19,273 bases of DNA from Fidelibacterota bacterium (GTDB taxonomy: Bacteria > Fidelibacterota > UBA2242 > JAFGTP01), in the NCBI GenBank assembly GCA_021735285.1, contig JAIPHI010000028.1, positions 1-19,273 of the forward strand, written 5' to 3'. Positions 8,321 to 17,128 of the stretch are shown here, piece by piece. The notes under the pieces are model-generated. The model did not search any database. It was not told the origin of the DNA and saw only the letters and a program-made list of their open reading frames with translations. The stretch's first letter is position 1, and each line of letters opens with the position of its first letter. The position numbers were made by a program, and so were the translations under genes.

Positions 8321-11300
8321 ATGCAGCGTTTAATATATAAAATAATATTTATATTAATCTTGTTCTCTATACTTTCATATTCTCAATATGGCATACCGCA
8401 TGTTACTAACAGCAATACAGAGGTAAAAACCGGGATAATGAATGGTAATAGAATAGTTAATTATTTCAGGAATAATACCAATCTAAATATCAGTGGAAAT
8501 AGAGGAGAAGATCTAGAAGATTGGCCTAATGACACTCAGTTTAAACGGATGGCAAAGGAAACCAGATTGCTCGTTTCTTATGTTGTATATTTGGACGAAG
8601 CCGGTGAACCGGTGAAGAATCCTGAAGGAGCTGTGGATTCGGTTATCTTTCTGGAGACTGGTTATTCCGATGGGAATCAAGGTTTCTTACCTTTAGCCGG
8701 TTTTAGCGCTGAGGGTAGTGAAACACCAGCTATGAGTAATGATCAGAACACCTGGCCTACAAACTGGCCCCATTTAAACAGTAATAATCATATTGAAAAA
8801 ATTTGGCCGGGTAGAAATGGTGTTGGTAAAATAAATGCTGATCTGGAAACCTTTTTCATGACATCCAATGCGAATAGTGTTGATAATGATAAAAGTTTTA
8901 AATCACGAAAAAACGGTCTTGAATTGTTATGTGAGCAGAGGGGATATCAGTGGAATAGTTATCCTGTAGATAATGCAATCATTTGGGAATATAATCTAAC
9001 TAATATATCTGACTACGATATTTCAAAGATCAGATTAGGATTATTCAGATCGAATGAAATTGGAGGAGAAGAATACCCTGAAGGTGAAATCGTGTTCCAT
9101 AAAAATGGAAATCTGGATACAAATATGATAAAAACTACTTCATATACCTGGGATGTTAATTTTATTCCCATAGAACGCCCCAATTATCCAGGCCTGGTCG
9201 GCTTATCAATTGGCGAGACTCCTCGCAACAATTCTGATCAGAGAGATAATGATGGTGATGGACTCGTCGATGAGAGCCCCTGGAATGAACCAGGGGAAAA
9301 AGTGCTTGGTTATAATGGTATTAATAATTCAGTTCGCTTCAGAATTTTTAATCATATAGACACTGCTGCCTGGAATGATATGGGTGATACGAGATATTTT
9401 GCAGGAGACGAAGATAAAGATTGGATTGACGGGAATGATCAAAATGGGAATGGAGTATATGATTATGGTGTTGATGAACCGGGTAGTGATCTTGGAACTG
9501 ACGGCTTAGGACCTTATGATAGCATGTACCCGGGCCCTGATCCTGATGGTACCGAGTGTAATCACAGACCTGACCAGGGAGAACCAAATTTTGGGCGCAC
9601 AGATGTAGGTGAAGCCGATCAGATTAACCTGAGTTACTATAATATTTTTACAGAAAATAATTTTAATAGTGAGTATTCATTTGATGATCCACAAAGCATT
9701 GCAAAACTCATCATGAATAATCAATTTGGAGTTACTCAACAAACCCCTTCAAATTATATTGAGTTAGTAGCTACCGAAGACTTTCAGCTGGTACAAGAAG
9801 CCACTCAAAGTCTGTCTTTTGGAGAGATACATTCCTATGAGCCATTAGCAGGCCTAATGGATACGGAGCCTAAAACGCCTGATCTGAATAAAATCAAACA
9901 AGTAGTTGATAGAATTATTTTTCGTGATTATGAATTTTCAGAGCCACCGATTAGGCCGGATGTTTCGGTTACATCGGATGATGGTAAAGCAATTATAACC
10001 TGGGATAATATATCCTCAAAATTTACCAATGACCATTTTATGGGTGATATAAATGACTTCGAAGGTTATAAAATTTATAAAAGTACAGACCCTCAGATGA
10101 AGGATGCATATACTGTTACTAATGGGTATGGGGAGTTATCAAGATACAAATCAATTAAAGTATTTGATATTATAAACGAAGTAAGTTCCTTTGTGGATTA
10201 TGGCGCTCATGATGGCAATGGATATTTTCTCGGAAGCAATACCGGTATCCAAAACTATTTTATTGATAATTCAGTACAAAATGGAAGAAAATATTATTAT
10301 GCAGTTGTAGCTTTTGATAAGGGATTACGAGAATATATTCCGGGAGAATCTGGTGTTGGATTTGGTGTTGAAGGTGTTGGTGACGGTATTCAACCCATGG
10401 AAAATGATTTTATTATTTCCGAAGGCGGTTTAAATAATACGAGAAATATTGGAATCGCTAATCCAAGGAACTATGCGGCTGGATATGTTTCACCAAATAT
10501 TACAATGTTAGATACAAAGACTTTTGGTACAGGATGGGTCTCTCCTGAAATATTTTTAAAAAATAAAATTAAACCCGGCCATAAATACAAAATCGAATTT
10601 GAAATTGAAAGAGATTCGCCATATCCGGAATCCGAATCCAAATATTTTTCTAAGTGTATATATTACAGAAATATAGGTTTTAGAGTTTATGATGTCACTG
10701 ATGGCCATGATTCTCTTGTCTATTCTGAGAATGAAAATAGTTTTAATGGTAATAATTTTGAACAGGTGACAGGTGATACATGGCCACTGACTGATCTTAG
10801 TAGATATAGATATGTCATGAATTTTGGTGAGGTTCTGACAACGGGTGTTTTTGCAGGCTTAAAATTAAATCTTTTGATACCTACTGAAGGGCCGAAACTA
10901 GACAAAGCCAATACTGGATGGAGTGAAAATAGTGATGGCAACATAGATGTAAATTTTGCTTTAAATGTTACACCTGCGGATTCAACACCAAACTATGACC
11001 ATAGTAGAATGTGTGGTTATCCTTTTGATTTTGATATAGTTTTTACTAATAATCAGAATGCTTATAAAACTGTGAAGCAAGAGGCCTGTGCCCTAGGTGT
11101 TTTTATGCCTACCTATATTGATGGTAATGGTGAGTACCACACTGATCAGGCCCAAAATTTACTTTATGAGCAAAATCTAAATTTCTATGTTCTAAATAGA
11201 AATAAATTGGATTCTTTGGGAAGACCGGATACTATGAAATTGGCTATCAATGATGTGAATAATAATCAAACTTATGACCCGGCGACCGATTTTGTGATAG

Positions 11301-11833
11301 TCGGAACTGTAAGAGAACAAAATGCCTCCGGATTTGTAAAAGGTCTATGGATAAATAAGGATGAGCCATTTGCTTTCAAATTTCCGGACGGTAATGTGCC
11401 AACAAGTGGAAGTTATCAAATTCGATTTGAAAGAGGATTTTTTAGAGACGACTCAATTCTTTTCAAAGTTAATGCTGATAAGTATGTGGATAGTCAAATA
11501 GAAGAAGATATGAAGAAGATTAAAGTTGTACCCAATCCCTATGTCTGTACCAATCTCATGGAACCGAATACAGAGCCTAGCCAAAGAGAACGCAAACTTA
11601 TGTTTACTCATCTACCTCAAGAATGTACAATTAGTATTTTTACTATTACCGGAATGCCAATAGATAGGATTAATGTTGATCAAAATACTTCAGTCGATGA
11701 GGATGAGGGAATAGCTTATTGGGATCTGAAAAATAGTGATGGAGAAGATATTGCTCCTGGATATTATATATATAGAATTGAAACCGATTTATGCGATAAA
11801 ACTATTGTAGATAAATTTGCAATAATAAAATAA
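8321..11833 (+). CDS. Giant secreted protein A: calcium-type motifs, FN3-like domain, T9SS-type sorting domain
   Basis: This encodes 1170 aa; AAAGGA (8307-8312) lies 8 nt before the ATG. Parts: a signal peptide (1-~21, LSYSQ); an N-terminal region with GIMNGNRIVNYF and an AMSND...TWP motif; a CEQRGYQWN...IIWEYNLTN segment; an Asp-rich DNDGDGLVDE (309-318) of thrombospondin-3/dockerin calcium type; a second Asp/Asn-rich stretch (363-400) ending TDGLGPYD; a fibronectin-III-like domain (~541-675, FEGYKIYKSTDPQM and YYYAVVAFDKG); a large beta-rich region; and a C-terminal sorting-like domain (1064-1170) from KKIKVVPNPYV to GYYIYRIET and KFAIIK. The last is T9SS-like but has PNPY instead of NPFNP. 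The protein is likely exported and surface-attached. It is a tandem paralogue of the next gene and differs by a Gly-Val insert after the FN3-like domain. I recognise this as an uncharacterised type common in NPFNP-bearing lineages; the molecular function is unknown. Confidence 0.82.
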   Translation: MQRLIYKIIFILILFSILSYSQYGIPHVTNSNTEVKTGIMNGNRIVNYFRNNTNLNISGNRGEDLEDWPNDTQFKRMAKETRLLVSYVVYLDEAGEPVKNPEGAVDSVIFLETGYSDGNQGFLPLAGFSAEGSETPAMSNDQNTWPTNWPHLNSNNHIEKIWPGRNGVGKINADLETFFMTSNANSVDNDKSFKSRKNGLELLCEQRGYQWNSYPVDNAIIWEYNLTNISDYDISKIRLGLFRSNEIGGEEYPEGEIVFHKNGNLDTNMIKTTSYTWDVNFIPIERPNYPGLVGLSIGETPRNNSDQRDNDGDGLVDESPWNEPGEKVLGYNGINNSVRFRIFNHIDTAAWNDMGDTRYFAGDEDKDWIDGNDQNGNGVYDYGVDEPGSDLGTDGLGPYDSMYPGPDPDGTECNHRPDQGEPNFGRTDVGEADQINLSYYNIFTENNFNSEYSFDDPQSIAKLIMNNQFGVTQQTPSNYIELVATEDFQLVQEATQSLSFGEIHSYEPLAGLMDTEPKTPDLNKIKQVVDRIIFRDYEFSEPPIRPDVSVTSDDGKAIITWDNISSKFTNDHFMGDINDFEGYKIYKSTDPQMKDAYTVTNGYGELSRYKSIKVFDIINEVSSFVDYGAHDGNGYFLGSNTGIQNYFIDNSVQNGRKYYYAVVAFDKGLREYIPGESGVGFGVEGVGDGIQPMENDFIISEGGLNNTRNIGIANPRNYAAGYVSPNITMLDTKTFGTGWVSPEIFLKNKIKPGHKYKIEFEIERDSPYPESESKYFSKCIYYRNIGFRVYDVTDGHDSLVYSENENSFNGNNFEQVTGDTWPLTDLSRYRYVMNFGEVLTTGVFAGLKLNLLIPTEGPKLDKANTGWSENSDGNIDVNFALNVTPADSTPNYDHSRMCGYPFDFDIVFTNNQNAYKTVKQEACALGVFMPTYIDGNGEYHTDQAQNLLYEQNLNFYVLNRNKLDSLGRPDTMKLAINDVNNNQTYDPATDFVIVGTVREQNASGFVKGLWINKDEPFAFKFPDGNVPTSGSYQIRFERGFFRDDSILFKVNADKYVDSQIEEDMKKIKVVPNPYVCTNLMEPNTEPSQRERKLMFTHLPQECTISIFTITGMPIDRINVDQNTSVDEDEGIAYWDLKNSDGEDIAPGYYIYRIETDLCDKTIVDKFAIIK
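10352..10387 (+). repeat. Short GGTGTTG-based imperfect repeat coding a Gly-Val run in giant protein A
   Basis: Three copies of GGTGTTG with 2-5 nt between them encode GVGFGVEGVGDG (residues 678-689), just after the fibronectin-III-like domain. The paralogue at 11845 has no such run at the equivalent place (DYGLPDVADGISPSE). It is probably a flexible linker produced by slippage. Confidence 0.5.
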
Positions 11834-11844
11834 AAGGATCTTCT

Positions 11845-14800
11845 ATGCGAGATAAAATATTATATTTAATTGTAAGCATATTAATGCCTCTTATACTGCT
11901 GATGGCCCAAATTGATCCCTGGCCAAATTTACCCTATAATCCAGCCGGTGATAAAGATGACGTTAGGGAAGGAGTCATGGATGGCAATCGAGTTCTATTG
12001 AGATTTGCCAATACAACGGAATTAGGTACAGAGGTGGTTCATAGTGATCCTTCTAATATAGCATACTGGCCCAACGATTATTCCGGAACTGGTTCTCATG
12101 ATGGTATCTGGTTGCATGTGGGAGCTCGAGTTTTTATGAAAGAGGAAAATGGAGATACGATTGTTATTGAAGATGTAAACCATGCTGAAAGTGCAGATGA
12201 TACAATCTACTATGTTCAGTCCCATACTAGGGAAACTCATGACTCACCTGTAAGTGGAGGAATACAGTGGGGATTTTACCCTGTTCCTGGTTATATGAAT
12301 CCTTTGGGAGAATATCCGGCCATGAGCAATAAACCTAATAGTTGGCCTCAAGAAGGTTGGCCAGCTGTAAGGAATGGCCAGAATGTTAGAAAATTTATTG
12401 ATTCAACAGGTACAGTCCACTGGAATGGTAGATTTGGAAAAGATGTCTTTAAAGCTGACCTTTCATGCTATTTTGTAGCTAATGATGCCCAAGATATGGA
12501 GCATTATGATGGTAAATATGGAATAAAAGCAGGAGCATCATGGGCTGAGCCCAGAGTAGATGCTTCCGAAAAAGGTTTTTATTATTACCCGGAAGGTAAA
12601 AAAGATATTAAGATTGGAGATATTGATCCTAACTGTTCAATTAATAGACAAATAGGAAAACCCTGGGGAGGAATTGGAGTTAGAGTTGAACAAAGAGGGT
12701 ACCAATGGAGAAATCCTCAAGCCCAGGATGCCATTTTTTGGGAATATAATATAGTAAACCATTCGGATTATACTTTGCCTAGTGTATATATTGGATATGA
12801 AGTTGATAATGCAATAGGTGGGGAATCCGGTGGTACGCCCGCAGCAGATGATGTAGCTTATTATAAAATTGAACATGAAGTGAACCTATGTTTTGTTTGG
12901 GATAAGGATTTTATACCGATTGGAGGCGGAAAAGAGCCAGGCGTAATTGGTTTTGCTTTTCTTGAAAGTCCGGGCAAAGATTATGATAGTAATGATAATG
13001 AGCCTGGGGGTGGAGATGGTTTAACAGATGAGAAACGAATTAATCTCGCTGAGGAAACTTATTCCAATGATGGTGATTTGATCGTAAATGGTCCCGGAGA
13101 TAATCCTTTTTTAACTGATGAACAACAATTCATGGAATATTATGCTTATGATGAATATCCTACGGGTCACTATGCTGCTGATGAGGATGGCGATTGGCGA
13201 GGTTTCGAAGATGACAATCAAAATGGTAAATTTGATCTGGGAGAGAATATAAATGACGATGTAGGCGCAGATGGATTGAGTCCCTATGATAGGGAATTTT
13301 ATACTGGTCCTGATCAAGGTGAAGCAGATGGTAAACCAACTTATGTACCTGGCATTGGTGCGGAACCAAATTTTGCTATTACTGATGTTAGTGAATCTGA
13401 TCAGTTGGGACTTCAAAATTTTAAATATGTTACTTCAAGTAAGGTTGAAGGGCTATTACTAGGCTGGGGTGATCAACACGGTATTAAAAATGATAAAGCC
13501 TGTTTTTTAGAGGCTAATTATGCCGGAATAATCTCCGATGATCCTTCAGAAAAATATGATGAGGCCCAACCTCAGGCTGACAATTTCCACCATCATTTCT
13601 CCTCCGGAATGGTGAAGTTAAAAACGAGTGATGAGAGGGGGGCTACTGCAAGAATGTCTTTGTGTGAACTGCATGCCTATGATCCATTGGCCGGTTTACA
13701 GGGAGAGAATCCTACAGCCCCCGCTCTTTTTAGATTGACAAAGGTTGTTAATAAAATATATGAATCTGATTATAGATTTGCTCAACCGCCTGCAATGCCA
13801 ACTCTAAAAGCTACAGCCGGAGATAACAAAGTTATCTTAACCTGGAATGATATTGCGGAAACTGCTACCCGAGAACCTTTTCTGAAAAATAAAAATGATT
13901 TTGAAGGATATAAGATTTATAGAGCGACTGACAAACAAATGTCCGATCCTGAAGTAATTACAGATTTATATGGTAATAAGACCATGAAAAAGCCAATATT
14001 TCAATGTGATTTAATAGATGGTAAAACCGGTCCTGTGGATTTTGGGATGACCAATGGTCTGGGATACAATCTTGGGGATGATTCGGGAATAAGGCACTCT
14101 TTTGTGGATACTACAGTACAAAATGGTAGAACCTATTATTACGCAATTGTAGCCTATGATTACGGTTTGCCAGATGTGGCAGATGGTATTAGTCCTTCTG
14201 AAAATAAGATCATAATGTATAAAAATAAAGCGGAAGAGATAACTGATATTTCGAGAAATGTTGCCATCGTAACACCCCATCCAATGGCAGCTGGTTATGT
14301 TAGTCCGGGAATAAAAATGTTAACCGATAGTACCTTTGGTACAGGTTATGTAATACCCAAAATAATAAATAGAAAACAGGTCAAATCGGATCATGAATAC
14401 AAAGTACAATTTATGACAGATAAATTTGAAGTAAGAAATAGTAGTGGTGATAGTGTGGAATGGGTGACAGGTCTCAAAGTTCGCGATGTTACAGAGGATA
14501 GGATTGTGTATCAAGAAAATGGCAACTCTTATCCCGGCAGAAATATGCTTCCTGTTTATGGTAATTCAAAAATCAAACCGAATGGAAGAACTGATTATGT
14601 TTATAGAACAGGGATTGAATTAGAATCCGATGTATTTGATGGTATTACCATGAAATATTATATAGCAGACCCATTATCAGGTATTGATAAAGCAAGAACC
14701 ACCTGGAGAAAAGGAGAAGGTGAGGTAGAAATAAATCCGCCTCTCCCAGGAAAAAGAAAATTGCCCTATGAATATGATATTGTATTTAGCACCTCCGGTG

Positions 14801-15525
14801 ATAAAAATGTCAGAATTAATCCAGCAGATATCGAAAACTCTGCGGGACAAAAAATTAATCAAGATGAATTACTTTTTGATGCTGATCTGCCTTTTTATGT
14901 AATTAATTCTACATTGGAGCGATATGCAGCATCGGTTGTGTATGATAAAAATAATAGTGGTGATTTTGAAATAGGAAAAGACCAAGTCTTAGTAGGTAAT
15001 GGAAAAGATGATGGGACGTGGGAAAATCTGGCTTTTGAAATCGATTTTAAATCTGAACACCCAACGGGCTCATCTTATCATGTGGGATTTGAAAGGGGTT
15101 TTAATAACACAGACGAAATATCTTTTAAGGTCACCGAAGAAAAGAAGGTTGATCAAGAAGAGTTGAACAGTGAAATGGAGAAGATTAAAGTGGTACCCAA
15201 TCCCTATGTAGTCACCAATCTGATGGAACCATCTCTAATGAATCCTGATTTTAATCAGCGCAGAAAGATTCTCTTTACCCATATTCCTGCTAAATGTACG
15301 ATTCAAATTTATACCATTACCGGAATACTGGTTGATGAAATTAAAGTGAATAATACTTCAGAAAACTCAGAAGGCTTTGAGAAAAATTCACAAGCCAATG
15401 GCTCTGTAAAATGGGATGTCCTTACGCGCGAAGGATTGGAAATTGCCGCCGGATACTACATCTACCATGTTAAATCCATGATAACCGGTAAAGAAAAGGT
15501 AGGGAAATTTGCAATTATTAAATAA
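11845..15525 (+). CDS. Giant secreted protein B: paralogue of A with calcium-type motifs, FN3-like and sorting domains
   Basis: This encodes 1226 aa and starts 11 nt after gene A; its Shine-Dalgarno AAAAGGA (11832-11838) overlaps the upstream stop codon, so the two are translated from one transcript. It has a signal peptide (1-~21, LLMAQ), then the same block order as A: GVMDGNRVLLRF, AMSNKPNSWP, EQRGYQWRNPQAQDAIFWEYN, an Asp/Asn-rich stretch DEDGDWRGFEDDNQNGKFD (446-464) and GADGLSPYD, EPNF...DVSESDQLGL, a fibronectin-III-like domain (~648-775, FEGYKIYRATDKQM, YYYAIVAYDYG), AAGYVSP...FGTGYV, and a PNPY-type sorting domain (1111-1226) ending KFAIIK. Compared with A it carries an extra ~46 residues around 12511-12654 before EQRGYQW. 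It is probably displayed on the cell surface with A. The function is unknown; ligand binding for the co-encoded receptor is an inference. Confidence 0.82.
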   Translation: MRDKILYLIVSILMPLILLMAQIDPWPNLPYNPAGDKDDVREGVMDGNRVLLRFANTTELGTEVVHSDPSNIAYWPNDYSGTGSHDGIWLHVGARVFMKEENGDTIVIEDVNHAESADDTIYYVQSHTRETHDSPVSGGIQWGFYPVPGYMNPLGEYPAMSNKPNSWPQEGWPAVRNGQNVRKFIDSTGTVHWNGRFGKDVFKADLSCYFVANDAQDMEHYDGKYGIKAGASWAEPRVDASEKGFYYYPEGKKDIKIGDIDPNCSINRQIGKPWGGIGVRVEQRGYQWRNPQAQDAIFWEYNIVNHSDYTLPSVYIGYEVDNAIGGESGGTPAADDVAYYKIEHEVNLCFVWDKDFIPIGGGKEPGVIGFAFLESPGKDYDSNDNEPGGGDGLTDEKRINLAEETYSNDGDLIVNGPGDNPFLTDEQQFMEYYAYDEYPTGHYAADEDGDWRGFEDDNQNGKFDLGENINDDVGADGLSPYDREFYTGPDQGEADGKPTYVPGIGAEPNFAITDVSESDQLGLQNFKYVTSSKVEGLLLGWGDQHGIKNDKACFLEANYAGIISDDPSEKYDEAQPQADNFHHHFSSGMVKLKTSDERGATARMSLCELHAYDPLAGLQGENPTAPALFRLTKVVNKIYESDYRFAQPPAMPTLKATAGDNKVILTWNDIAETATREPFLKNKNDFEGYKIYRATDKQMSDPEVITDLYGNKTMKKPIFQCDLIDGKTGPVDFGMTNGLGYNLGDDSGIRHSFVDTTVQNGRTYYYAIVAYDYGLPDVADGISPSENKIIMYKNKAEEITDISRNVAIVTPHPMAAGYVSPGIKMLTDSTFGTGYVIPKIINRKQVKSDHEYKVQFMTDKFEVRNSSGDSVEWVTGLKVRDVTEDRIVYQENGNSYPGRNMLPVYGNSKIKPNGRTDYVYRTGIELESDVFDGITMKYYIADPLSGIDKARTTWRKGEGEVEINPPLPGKRKLPYEYDIVFSTSGDKNVRINPADIENSAGQKINQDELLFDADLPFYVINSTLERYAASVVYDKNNSGDFEIGKDQVLVGNGKDDGTWENLAFEIDFKSEHPTGSSYHVGFERGFNNTDEISFKVTEEKKVDQEELNSEMEKIKVVPNPYVVTNLMEPSLMNPDFNQRRKILFTHIPAKCTIQIYTITGILVDEIKVNNTSENSEGFEKNSQANGSVKWDVLTREGLEIAAGYYIYHVKSMITGKEKVGKFAIIK

Positions 15526-15537
15526 GATTTAGGTGTA

Positions 15538-15568
15538 TTTGGAATAATATTAAGCAGCAATATTTGTT
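15538..15568 (+). promoter_or_regulatory. Possible Bacteroidota-type promoter overlapping the terminator
   Basis: TTTG (15538-15541), then 19 nt, then TATTTGTT (15561-15568) loosely resembles the -33 TTTG / -7 TAnnTTTG pattern of Bacteroidota, with two mismatches in the -7 box. Transcripts starting downstream of it would lack the left arm of the hairpin and so escape termination. The match is weak in such AT-rich DNA. Confidence 0.2.
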
Positions 15569-15592
15569 TACTGAATGTTGCTGCTTTTATTT
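15552..15592 (+). terminator. Probable intrinsic terminator of the receptor operon
   Basis: AAGCAGCAA (15552-15560) pairs perfectly with TTGCTGCTT (15578-15586). Further A-T and G-T pairs extend the stem inward, and the tail is TTATTT. It starts 26 nt after the stop of giant protein B. The T-rich tail and position fit a Rho-independent terminator. It ends only ~25 nt before the ATG of the next gene, so it could also act as an attenuator or leave transcripts reading through. Confidence 0.7.
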
Positions 15593-15616
15593 AAAATAAA
15601 ATCGAATGAGTCAGTT

Positions 15617-17128
15617 ATGCAGAAATTTATAAAAATAGTTCTATTTTTATTATCCTTACTATTTATTTTTAATTGTTCTAGAAAAGAGCCTGAAATCCCC
15701 GATTTTGAGGAGAACATTTTAGTCAAAATTGGAGATAAAGACATATCTGTTCAGGAGTTTATTAGAAGAGCGGAATATACACCGCGACCAAATTACTGCC
15801 GTCTTAATTTTCCTATTCATAAAAAGATTGTGCTGAATTCTCTTGTAGCTGAGAAGTTATTGGCTCTGGAAGCAGGAAGTAATCCGGAAATACTGGAGGA
15901 TGAAAGTATCTCTTCTTTCTTACAAGGTAAAAAAGAACAGGCGATGAGAAAAATACTAAAGTATGAAGTAGGGCATGATCAAGTTAAACAAATTGTTACT
16001 ACAAAAGTATTAAAAATGGCTCGCTATCTAGATAATACTTATAAAGTTAAATATGTAAATATTCCTGATAAGAAGGCTCTCAAAAATATAGAAAAAAAAT
16101 TAAAGAAGAACAGGAGCCTTGAAAAGGTAATCAAAGATATTTATGAAGTGGATTCTCTCCAAACCAGAAATATTAAATGGCATGAGTATGAGAATGATGC
16201 GATTATGAGTTCTTTATATACAAAAACTTATGATAAAGATGATATCGTTGGACCAATCAAGTGGGGCAATGATAATTATTTGTATATGCAAATACTAGAG
16301 GGAGAAGAAAGAGTTATTAATTCTGACCAACGTTTACGACAAAATTATAGCCGGACAAATGAATATCTTACCCGTAATAAAGCCTCGCAATATTATACAA
16401 ACTATGTTCGCGATTTGATGATGAACAAGAGCATTGAATTTGTTGAAGAAACTTTTTACAAAGTGGTGGATAAGCTCGGTCCAATATATTTCAAAACTGA
16501 TCGGAGCAGAAGGGAGAGGTTAAAGAACACTTTGTGGGGTGTCGGTAATGTAGAACTTCAGGTTGATAGTAGTCTAAGTAAGATGGATAATTTAAAGAAT
16601 AAACCTTTTTTTACAATTGATGGTAATGTCTGGACGGTTGGCGATTTTACTGAATATAGAAGGAAACATCCCCTGGTTTTCAGAAATAAGCGAATGCAGC
16701 CTGAAGAGTTTGCAGAAAATTTTAAACAGGCTGTTATTGATATGGTGACTAACTATTATTTGACAGAAGAGGCTCATGAAAAAAATTATGATAAAGTTGA
16801 TATAGTACAGAGAAACAATAATATGTGGAAAGATAATATCAAGTCTTATTATCAGCTTCACAAATTTATTTCTAAAAATGGATTAGACAGTTTATATAAT
16901 GCTGATCAGATGAAGACAATAAAAGAATATCTTAATCCCTATATCGATAGTTTGCAAAAGAAATATAGCGAACAAATTTATTTCAATAAAGAGGCCTTCG
17001 AATCGATTGAATTGAATAGAAAACCAATGGCCGTTTATGAGCCTAATGTTCCCTGGCCTGGAGTTGTACCGAAATTTCCTGCTTTAACCACAGAACATAG
17101 TTTGGATTATGGTCAACTTATGGAATAA
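15617..17128 (+). CDS. SurA/PpiC-like lipoprotein, second copy
   Basis: This encodes 503 aa from the ATG at 15617. The in-frame ATG at 15575 is rejected because it lies in the terminator hairpin and would put 14 residues before a complete lipoprotein signal. The signal is MQKFIKIVLFLLSLLFIFNCS, with Cys20 the likely lipidated residue (a permissive lipobox with Asn at -1). It is followed by a SurA-N-like segment (~35-75, VKIGDKDISVQEFIRRAEYT and a VLNSLVAEKLLALEA helix), a degenerate parvulin-like region (~144-230), and a second SurA-N-like unit (~331-395, TIDGNVWTVGDFTEYRRKHP and a MVTNYYLTEEAHEKNYD helix). This shares its plan and the FIRR..YT motif with the lipoprotein at 818, so they are probable distant paralogues. 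The likely role is as a periplasmic, membrane-anchored chaperone for the outer-membrane and secreted proteins encoded just upstream. Catalytic isomerase residues are not evident. It ends 94 nt before the GH92 gene, with no terminator in between. Confidence 0.75.
   Translation: MQKFIKIVLFLLSLLFIFNCSRKEPEIPDFEENILVKIGDKDISVQEFIRRAEYTPRPNYCRLNFPIHKKIVLNSLVAEKLLALEAGSNPEILEDESISSFLQGKKEQAMRKILKYEVGHDQVKQIVTTKVLKMARYLDNTYKVKYVNIPDKKALKNIEKKLKKNRSLEKVIKDIYEVDSLQTRNIKWHEYENDAIMSSLYTKTYDKDDIVGPIKWGNDNYLYMQILEGEERVINSDQRLRQNYSRTNEYLTRNKASQYYTNYVRDLMMNKSIEFVEETFYKVVDKLGPIYFKTDRSRRERLKNTLWGVGNVELQVDSSLSKMDNLKNKPFFTIDGNVWTVGDFTEYRRKHPLVFRNKRMQPEEFAENFKQAVIDMVTNYYLTEEAHEKNYDKVDIVQRNNNMWKDNIKSYYQLHKFISKNGLDSLYNADQMKTIKEYLNPYIDSLQKKYSEQIYFNKEAFESIELNRKPMAVYEPNVPWPGVVPKFPALTTEHSLDYGQLME

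Noticed and set aside
13111..13416. Overlapping minus-strand open frames in giant gene B
   Set aside because: They are the antisense of the Asp/Asn-rich calcium-type segment; their Ile/His-rich products follow from complementing GAT/AAT codons.
8321..15525. Proteins A and B as SusD homologues
   Set aside because: They are more than twice the SusD length, lack a lipoprotein signal, and carry fibronectin-III-like and sorting domains instead of recognisable TPR helices.
15575..15616. Earlier in-frame ATG for the second lipoprotein
   Set aside because: It lies in the loop of the terminator hairpin, lacks a ribosome site, and would add 14 residues before an already complete lipoprotein signal.
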